Source of the DNA: Gavia stellata
Lineage: Eukaryota > Chordata > Aves > Gaviiformes > Gaviidae
Assembly (NCBI RefSeq): GCF_030936135.1
Contig: NW_026776880.1
Location: forward strand, 87,105-151,104
Reading direction: 5' to 3'
Length of the DNA stretch: 64,000 nucleotides
Part shown: positions 56,304 through 64,000 of the stretch, piece by piece
Numbering within the stretch: the stretch's first letter is position 1
How the letters are laid out: the number at the start of each line of letters is the position of its first letter
Notes under the pieces: generated by a model
Databases searched by the model: none
Seen by the model: only the letters and a program-made list of their open reading frames with translations
Told to the model about the DNA's origin: nothing
Made by a program: the position numbers and the translations under genes

Positions 56304-56934
56304 CTCGGGGCTCACCTGTGGGCAGGGCATTTTGCCAGACGAGGTCCAAGCAGTGCCGGCCAAGGCCGTAGAGGGGCTGGAGAGAGCTGGGCAGCTCCGG
56401 GATCTCGGCGTGTTAGCCCCGGGCAGTGATGCCCCCTCGCCAGCTAGGTGCCAGCTGAGTCTTCTGCACTCAGCCAGTCCCTGCCTGCTCCCCCGGGGCT
56501 CCCGCAGCTCCTTCCCAGGGTCAGATCCAGCTCGCTGGCAGTGATGCTGGTGCTGGGGCAGTGATAGTGATGCCAGTACCGGGGCGGTGATGCTGGTACT
56601 GGGGCAGCGATGGAGGCCTCTGTCCTCCTGGCATTGATGCTGATCAGCGTGATGTCTCCCACGGGTGCCCGCCACCCGGAGCAATGCTCCATCTACCCAT
56701 CCTCTCGGTGGCCATCCCCAGCCCAGCTCAGCCACCCGCGGGGTGGGCAGGGGCTGCATTAACCCCCCCATCCCCCCTCCCGCTGTGCAAATGACCGCCA
56801 GCAGAGAGAGGCACTACAAAGCAAAGAGCCAACTCTTTTAATGAATTAAGCCAAAAAGGGGGATCTGGGAGAGGGCTGGGGCTGGAGCATGTGGGTGCAG
56901 GTCTCTGCCTCCAGATGTCCTCTGCATGCGGGTG

Positions 56935-58135
56935 CTACGGGGGACGGTGCCAGAGTGGCGGGTTATGGGTACCGTACTCGCTGGCTGTCTCCATGTTGGT
57001 CTCCCTCTGCACAAAAAACTGCCGCTGGCCCAGTGACTTCTGCAGGGGCCGCCCGCTCCCACTTCTCCTGGGCCAGCTTCTTCATGCGCTGCGCTAGGGC
57101 CGCTGCTCAGGTGTGATGGGCACCGACTCCTCCTGCTCCTCCAGTGGGGTGGGTGCAGCCGTGAGGACCCCAAGGCCCGAGGGGTAGCACAGACTCTTCA
57201 GAAGGTCGCGGCAGCCACGGCGGCACGTGCAGCTGCTGCGGCAGCCCCTCACATGGGGTTTGGCCCCCCGTGGGTGACAGGCGCAGCCAGCTCGGCTGCT
57301 TGGCTTTGGCACACTCCCTGGTGCGCGCCTTGCTGCTCGATGCCGCTGCCGGTGCCGTCTCCTTCTTGCCATCAGCCGGGGCCTTGGAGGCAGCCGACCC
57401 CGCGCTGGGTCTCGAGGCCACCAGCAGGGCACTGGGGACCCTGGGGGGCACAGTGGGGCCGGCCTGGGGCTCCGGGTTGGGCCGTGGGCGCACCGGTCCC
57501 ACCACCATCAGTCTTTGCCCCAGTGGGTGGAAACTCTGGATGGAGTTGAGCAAGTACACCCTCAGGTTGGTGCGGGGCGTCCTCAGCCCCAGGGCGGGGA
57601 TGCTGTTGTGGGGAGGCCGGTACCAGGCTGAGGTGGGGCTGCCGGTGGTGGGGCTGCCAGTAGCAGGATGGGGGAGAGACGGCGGTACCAGGGGTGCTGG
57701 TGCCAGGCCAGGGTGGGGACGCTGGATCCGTATCAGTTGTTCCTTTTTGTACCGGCGAGGTGGAGCCACGGCTGCAGCCTGTGCCAGGCAGGGGGCATGG
57801 CCACCTCTCCGGGGGCAAGGCCGGTGAGGGCGCGGGGCTGAGGTGGCAGAAGCGGAAGTGGCGGCTTCCTCCCGGCCCGGGGCCTCCCGGGGCTGCCCCT
57901 GGTCCGCTGCAGCGGTGTGCGGCCCAGTGCTGCCGGGAGCCGCGGGCCCAGCCAGGCCCTGACACTGTCGGTGTTGGCAGCTGGCATCGCTGTGCTGCCT
58001 CTTCCATTGAACATATATCGCAGTCCCTGGGCAGCGGGGAGCCATAGCTTAAAGCGCGGGGGGTCAGGGGACTGCGGAGGCGAAGGTCCCTGGGCTGGGT
58101 GTGGGGCCGGAGCCCCCGTCCAGCGGTTTAATGCC
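56935..58135 (-). pseudogene. Gene B, unit 2: two extra frameshifts
   Basis: Same blocks as gene B of unit 1, plus two single-base insertions: a G near 57048, inside the block that reads EKWERAALQ in unit 1, and a C near 57903. Both change frame, so this copy is more damaged unless introns remove the sites. The YKKEQLI motif lies at 57731-57751. Confidence 0.45.
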
Positions 58136-58220
58136 TCCGTGCTGTGGGGTTACGGTGGACCGGCTGCATAAAACCTGTCCCGTCCGGCTGCATGAAGGAC
58201 CTTTGCCCCATGGCATCTCC

Positions 58221-60567
58221 CTAGGTTCTAGGTCGCTTGGAGAGCACCTTGTTGTTGGTGGATGCTCTCCGCTTGGCCTTCTTGCTGCCCGCCTCTCCCG
58301 ATCTGGCCACCGCCTGGCAGGAGATGACGCCCGGCAGCAGCGGCAAGCGGGTCATAACTACCTGTGGCTGCCTCCGCAGTGCCTCCTCCACCAGCTGGGC
58401 CATGCAAGGTGGATGACGCGGACGGGCAGCCGGGGGACTCGGCAGCGGGATCTGCAGGGGGCTCAGCAGGGCACTCTCCGGAGGAGCCTTGAGGGGATCC
58501 TGCCAGGGACTCTCCACAGGAGTGTCCTCTGCAGTCTCCTGTGAAGTCTCCAGAGAACTCTGCGGAGAGCTGTCCTCGGAAGTCTCCAAGGGAGACAGTG
58601 ACAGCCAGGTGGGGAGGTCTGCCGCAAGTCCGCCCTGCTTCACCTCGGGGTCCTGCAAGGGGGAGGCCGCCACCCCCCAGAAGGGGTCGGTGTCCCCCAG
58701 CATCGCCGCCGCCAGGCGGTCCTCAGGGCAGTCACCTTCCACCCCGTCCTCCAAGAAGTCGGAGACTTCGTTGAAGGAGGCACTGCTGGCAAGGCTGTCG
58801 TGGACATCAGGGAAGGTGTTTTCGCCGTCCAGCAGCATGAGCACCGCCACTTGCTCCTTGTCGGAGCTGCCCTCTGCCCTGTAGTCCAAGAGGTGAGGAA
58901 GCTTGTTGAGGGAGGTGGTCAGGTTGGGGACATCGGGGACAGTGTCCTCGCTATCCCCCAGCCCCGCCGCCACTGCTCGCTCCTTGGGGCAGCCACCCTC
59001 TGACACGTACCCGGAGAGGTCGGGGAGCTCATCGAGGACCTGGGCGGTCAAGCTGGGGACACTGGCGGTCAAGATGGCGCCTTCGCTGTGCCCTGGTCGT
59101 GCCACCACCGCTTGGTCCTGGGGGCAGTCGCCGTCCGCCACGTACTCCGAGAAGTCGTGGTTCTCACTGAGGAAAGCGGCTCTGGCGAGGCTGTTGGGCA
59201 AATGAAGGACATCAGGGAAGGTGTCCTTGCTGTCCCCCAGCCCTGCCGCCACCACTCGCTCCTTGGGGCAGCCATCCTCCACCACGTACTCGGAGAAGTC
59301 AGGGATCTCATCGAGGAAGGCAGTCAAGTTGGGGACATCAGGGACGGTGTCCTTGCTGTCCCCCAGCCCCACCACTGCCACTCGCTCCTTGGGGCAGTCG
59401 CCCTCCGCCACGTCCTCGGAGAGGTCGGGGAGCTCGTGGAGGAAGGAGGCCAAGCTGGGGCTGTCGGGGACATCAGGGACGGTGTCCTCGCCGTCTGCGG
59501 TGTCGAGCCAGGCGAGCGTATGGTTGACAGTGGTGTCCTCTGCCTGCTCAGGAAAGGCCTGGGCCAAGGCGGCTGGCCCCTGCTCGGGCAGATTGGAGGG
59601 CTTCCCCGGGGCCGCCAGGGTGGTCACCGCTGCTGAAAAAGCAAAAAAGCCAACCCAACCCCGTGGCGATGCAAGCTTTCCTCAGCTTGGCCGCCCACCT
59701 GCGAGCTCTGGCACCCCCCAAAACACACCTTTGGCCTTTGTTGTGATTGTGCCGGTCGGCGAAGCCAAGGCGGGCTGGCGGGGGCTGGCGGCAGGGATGC
59801 TGTCCTTGATGGCTGCCCCGTCCTTGTTGGAGGCCTCCGATGGCTTCTGGGTGCTGCCAGGAAGGGTGTGGAGCACAGGGGGGCCCTGCACCCAATGCTG
59901 AGCTGCGGCGCAGCAGGGTTGTGGGGGGCCAGGGTAGGCAGGGATGTGCAGCAGGTGGGAGCCCGTGGGGTACAGGGGCTGGCCCTGGACCACGGCTCCC
60001 AGCCCCAGCCCCATGGGCTGTTGGGGCAGCAGCGTCCCCATCACCACCTGCTGTCCCCAGCCATAGGCAGGGGGACAGGGAGCAGGCACGCAAGGGAGCT
60101 GCACCCCACGTGAAGGCTGCGCCCCGTGGGGGAGCTGCGCCCCAGGGGGAAGCTGCACCCCGCAAGGGAGCTGCAGCACAGAGGGGAGCTGCACCCCCCG
60201 GGGGAGCTGCACCATGGAGGGGACCTGCACCAGCTGCCCTGGGGTCCCCAGGGGCCCTGGCACCCCATGCCAGACGCTGGCCGGCGCCAGCTGGAAGGTG
60301 ATGGGGTGGACCTGGGCAAGCTCAGAGGACACCGGCAGCCCCGGGACAGAAGGCAGCGCAGAGGCAGCAACCGGTGGTGGCATGGCCGGAACGGTGAAGC
60401 TCACACCGGGCACCTCCGATGCCGTTGGCAGCCGGAGAGGGAACCTCTCTGTTGGGGGAGGCAAAGAGGGGTGATAAGGTGAGATATTGGCAGGCAGCGC
60501 CGGCTGGGGGGTTACCTGGAGGGCAGGAACAGCAGGAGGAGCGGGAGCCGGCTGCTGTACCTGCCAT
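58221..60567 (-). CDS. Gene A, unit 2: acidic-repeat protein, C-terminus shortened
   Basis: The same three exons (60567-60516, 60448-59729, 59629-58221) with identical splice sites and phases, giving 726 aa. A C-to-T change at plus-strand 58222 turns the tryptophan codon after KRPRT into TAG, removing 31 residues present in unit 1. One Gly-to-Asp change lies at the start of the repeat region. The six acidic repeats and basic clusters are intact. It could be functional if the last 31 residues are dispensable, or if unit 2 rather than unit 1 has the original end. Confidence 0.65.
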
Positions 60568-61067
60568 GGCGGTTGCTCAGGGTGGGGTTTGTTGGGGCTT
60601 CCGTCCCCATGGCGATCATTCCGCCAGCACCTGCTTCAACCAGCCAGATATTCCATACCACAACAACTTCCCATGTCAGTGATTTCCCATCCTCAATGAT
60701 CATTTCCCATCCTCAATGATCATTTCCCATCCCCACGGTGGTTTCCCAGCCCAACAGTGATTTCTCAGCCCTGTGAGGGTTTCCTATGCCAACGGTCTCG
60801 CACCCCCACGATTTCCCATGCCAAGCATGGTTTTTGCAAGGAGCTCAATTTCCTGTCCAAGGGGAAGGGATGGGGCCAGCACTAGAGGCCCTGCGATGCC
60901 AACATGTGTGTGCTGCCCCATCCAGCCCCGGTGGTGGGGATGGTGGGGGTCGGGGTGCTTTTGGGGTTTTTTTGTGCTCCCCCTCTCTGCCCCGGAGGGG
61001 CAACTGCTGCTCCCAACTGTGGTGGGACCGGAGACGGTACCGGTACCTTGGGGCCAAGATGGGGAGC

Positions 61068-61516
61068 TGTCAGGAAAATTTAGCAACTGGCCTGTACTGC
61101 CCAAGGAGAGAGGCTAGGGCACAAAGTGTAGATTTAAAAAAGTAATTCTTTATTCATGGACATGAGGTGTCCCATTCCAACTGGGGCACCCCGAAGGTGG
61201 TTTTGCACATGATTCTTATGCCTTCCAGGCATTCAAGTACAAAGCAATTTGACCAATCACTACCTAACATACACACGCACACGCGCTGCTGTTTTGCAAA
61301 GCAACTCTAATTCTACGGCGTCATCATCCATCTGCTTCTTTCTTGACCTAGACATCCCTGGAGTCGGTCTCGCTGCAGTTCTGTATCCCTGATGCCAGAT
61401 GTTGGGAGGGTTTCCCAGAGGTGTCGGAGGGGCTGGGATGCATATCCTATGTTTATACAATGTCATGCTCTTAAGCCTAATTGGTAGCATAGTTAGGGAA
61501 TGAGATTTTCCTAACA
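61068..61516 (-). mobile_element. ERV-D 3' LTR, unit 2
   Basis: Copy of the LTR at 50449-50897 with a few substitutions, one at the end of the inverted repeat (AAATT for AAATC). Same position and strand relative to gene A. Confidence 0.85.
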
Positions 61517-62324
61517 GTCACTCCTTTTGTTATGACCATCAGGCTCACACTGTACTCTTCATTATTTAGGTCGTAAGTCGAGTTCATAAGGTAATACAAC
61601 ACTGTAAACACACCTATAGAATTACAAAGCAAAACAAGCGAACGACTACAGCGACGCAAATCCTTGTAGTTCACGGTCCTCTGCCTAAGTCTGGGAGCCA
61701 AGAGGTTAGCCACCCAAATAGATTTAGGGGAGATCCCTGCCTTACTTCATGTAATATTGTTCAACGAGTCTTTCTCTTGTTTCTCTCAGTTTCATTTTTC
61801 TGGTCTTGATTTAAATAACCCCCCCAGCAGCTGTTATTCGATCATGCACATACTCTGTCTTGTACTTCTAAAAGGTGGTCTAGGGCTAATCGAGTCTATA
61901 TTACCATTTGTGATAAGGATTTGATTTCTTCCTGTAGGGCTGTGATACTATCTGCGCTTTCATTAATGGCTTTTTCTAATTCTCTGGACACATTTGCAAT
62001 AGCTCTTTCCGGTTTTGCAACCCCTAACTGTGGGTAAAAGCTGTTACAGACAGGTGGAACTTAGTGCCCCGTTCTGTCAGAGGGCTGTAACACTTTCTCC
62101 TGTAGCTATCAGTAGCTAGGAGCTACAGAGGCAGAAGACATACTGGCTCTAACCTGTGTGCATGGTCTTAGTGCACTTAGAATACACTTCTCAGCTCAGG
62201 TTGAGGGTAAATCCTCAAATGCCCTTTCCTCACCTATCCAGTATTGCCCTGGTAGTTGTGCAAATAGGGTAGTAGAGTCTTCAAATACATCTGAATCATG
62301 TAAATTCTTTCCTGTAAAAGGGTT
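61517..62324 (-). pseudogene. ERV-D envelope TM remnant, unit 2
   Basis: Essentially identical to the env remnant of unit 1, with the same stops and frameshifts, so the damage predates the duplication. Confidence 0.75.
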
Positions 62325-62986
62325 GCAGATGACACCAAGTTGGGCGGGAGTGTTGATCTGCTGGAGGGTCGGAAGGCTCTGCAGAGGGATCTGGACAGGC
62401 TGGATCAATGGGCCGAAGCCAACTGTATGAGGTTCAACAAGGCCAAGTGCCGGGTCCTGCACTTGGGTCACAACAACCCCATGCAACGCTGCAGGCTTGG
62501 GGACCAGTGGCTGGAAAGCTGCCTGGCGGAAAAGGACCTGGGGATTTTGATCGACAGCCGGCTGAAGATGAGCCAGCACTGTGCCCAGGTGGCCAAGAAG
62601 GCCAACGGCATCCTGGCCTGTATCAGAAATGGTGTGGCCAGCAGGAGCAGGGAGGTGATCGTGCCCCTGTACTCGGCGCTGGTGAGGCCGCCCCTCGAAT
62701 GCTGTGTTCAGTTTGGGGCCCCCCACTACAAGAAGGACATTGAGGTGCTGGAGCGTGTCCAGAGAAGGGCGACGGAGCTGGTGAGGGGTCTGGAGCACAA
62801 GTCTTGTGAGGAGCGGCTGAGGGAGCTGGGGTTGTCCAGTCTGGAGAAGAGGAGGCTGAGGGGAGACCTTTCGCTCTTTACAATTACCTGAAAGGGGATT
62901 GCAGAGAGGTGGGTGTTGGTCTTTTCTCCCAAGTGACAAGTGATAGGACCAGAGGGAATGGCCTCAAGTTGCGCCAGCGGAGGTTT
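62325..62986 (+). mobile_element. CR1 LINE fragment, unit 2
   Basis: Copy of the CR1 of unit 1 with a few substitutions (for example NGVASRSRE in place of NGVPSRSRE). It is cut at the same base by the ERV-E LTR. Confidence 0.93.
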
Positions 62987-63580
62987 TGTTACCGGAAGGT
63001 GGCAAAATAATTCACTCTCTAAAACTTAGTTGTGACGTTTCAGAAAGCAGGCATTCTTTATTGTGGCGCCGGATGCACGGGGGATAATTCCACCCAGCGT
63101 GCATACCCAAAGACAAAACTACTGAGTTTTTATACTATGTTTACATACATACTCATTATATTTCCAAGAATTACATGTCATATTCAGGGATTTCCAAGAA
63201 CTCATTAGCATATGCTAATACCCTTTGCGCATGCTTGTTGGTGCCTCTGGGTGGTCGTCGGGGGTATTCAGATGAAGGCTCGTACTCTTCTTCACTGGGT
63301 TTGCCAAGTGACCTCTATTTCTGTGCAAGCTCAGTCCTGGGATGACGTATACCATGTCCTTCAATGCTGGCTTTGTACTCATCTTGCAACTTTCGTATTT
63401 TTATGGTTCCGTGCATCTGTTCTTCCAAGGCCGAGCTGCCTAAAGTGAGATTACTCCGGAGCTCCCTATCTTACAACTGTTCTAACTATTTCCAAGTTAC
63501 AAAGATTCCCCTTTTCTTTTGGTTACATCTAGTGAGTAACAGCTCTAACTGCCTGACTGCCTGCATTGGTACAGGTATCA
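62987..63580 (-). mobile_element. ERV-E 3' LTR, unit 2
   Basis: Copy of the LTR at 52368-52961 with the same termini and polypurine tract. Confidence 0.85.
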
Positions 63581-63604
63581 ATCCCTCCTTTTCTTTTTGA
63601 GGAG

Positions 63605-64000
63605 TTGTAGCTTACATGCTGCAGTTCCTCACTATACAAACTTACTGTATCTTGAACCAAGGTTGGTACAGCATTGAACCATTATACAGGCAAGAATACA
63701 AACTGTGATAATAAAAATCACTGATAAAAACAGCCTTTTCAACCACGACCAATTAGGAAGCTAAGAAGTAAGAGTATTCCAGATTTCTTCAAAACCCCAG
63801 GAGGTACTACCTTTAGTAACTTACTCAATTGCATTTTTAAGGTTTGATCCACTAGATTGTGGCCCCCCCATCAGGCTTTGTTGGTGCGACATGGGAAGGC
63901 TTCAAGCCATCCTGTGAAAGTATCCACCAATACTAATAGATATCTCAGCCCTCCTTTCCTTGGCAGTTCAGTGGAATCTCTCTGCCAATGTTCTCCTGGA
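63605..64000 (-). pseudogene. ERV-E env end and integrase start, unit 2 (cut by window)
   Basis: Same env C-terminus fused to integrase as in unit 1. Integrase sequence begins at about 63868 and continues beyond the window. Confidence 0.8.

Larger units (their letters stand above)
53950..64000. repeat. Tandem composite unit 2 (cut by window end)
   Basis: Second direct copy of the unit. The offset from unit 1 is 10,617 bp up to about 57.0 kb, 10,618 bp to about 57.9 kb and 10,619 bp beyond, because of two single-base insertions. I noted roughly 25-30 substitutions by eye over about 10 kb, or about 0.3 percent. The window ends inside the integrase sequence, so a third copy cannot be excluded. 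Confidence 0.97.

Noticed and set aside
43333..64000. Assembly artefact (collapsed or duplicated haplotypes) as the sole explanation of the tandem copies
   Set aside because: Not excluded, but the junction at 53949/53950 joins antisense pol to the LTR precisely, and the copies differ by scattered substitutions and two indels, as expected for a real duplication. Read evidence is needed.

Overview
The window looks like nuclear DNA of a neognath bird. It carries several CR1 LINE fragments (one with the ATTCTRTGA-type 3' end), avian-type retroviral LTRs (for example one bounded by TGTCGTG...CACGACA), spliced vertebrate genes and CpG islands. There are no bacterial genes, operons, CRISPR arrays or phage genes. 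Annotation is by eye from the sequence and from remembered family features; nothing was searched.

Layout. 1-2486: nothing recognised. 2487-5201: a truncated minus-strand endogenous retrovirus (ERV-A; LTR, PBS, repeat-rich leader, gag start, protease/RT start), whose LTR lies against an older LTR fragment (5202-5343). 5344-6223: GC-rich DNA with a 144-bp repeat. 6224-6836: solo LTR. 6837-8165: antisense CR1. 8331-9938: PRR22, an intact four-exon gene (368 aa) and the best-supported ordinary host gene here. 11233-11980: CR1 and retroviral RT scraps. 12182-14457: plus-strand ERV-B (LTR piece, integrase end, broken env, polypurine tract, LTR). 14560-16810: two CpG islands around a segment (15645-16095) that has a CpG-depleted paralogue at 42485-43332. 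18701-19516: solo LTR. 21088-28643: minus-strand exons of a syntabulin (SYBU) copy, apparently decaying, with an LTR-like element and a CR1 in its intron. 28.6-36.4 kb: mostly unrecognised. 36470-38520: degenerate satellite-like array. 39160-40045: old CR1 remnants.

The main feature is a tandem duplication of a 10.6-kb composite unit (43333-53949, then 53950 to beyond the window end; about 25-30 differences seen by eye). In order, each unit holds: a plus-strand LTR with gag cut off inside the nucleocapsid zinc finger; a 4.8-kb host-like cassette on the minus strand; a minus-strand 3' LTR with an env remnant; a CR1; and a second minus-strand LTR-env-pol remnant. The cassette carries 'gene A', a three-exon gene with consistent splice phases encoding a proline-rich protein with six acidic repeats (757 aa in unit 1), and 'gene B', a broken proline-rich gene. 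I do not recognise either product. The unit starts exactly at the first base of the LTR, and a same-strand ERV LTR ends 500 bp upstream of the gene A start codon. The locus is therefore a candidate ERV-driven, ERV-amplified gene array. The two copies already differ functionally: unit 2 gene A has a premature stop, unit 2 gene B has two extra frameshifts, and unit 1 gag has a stop that unit 2 lacks.
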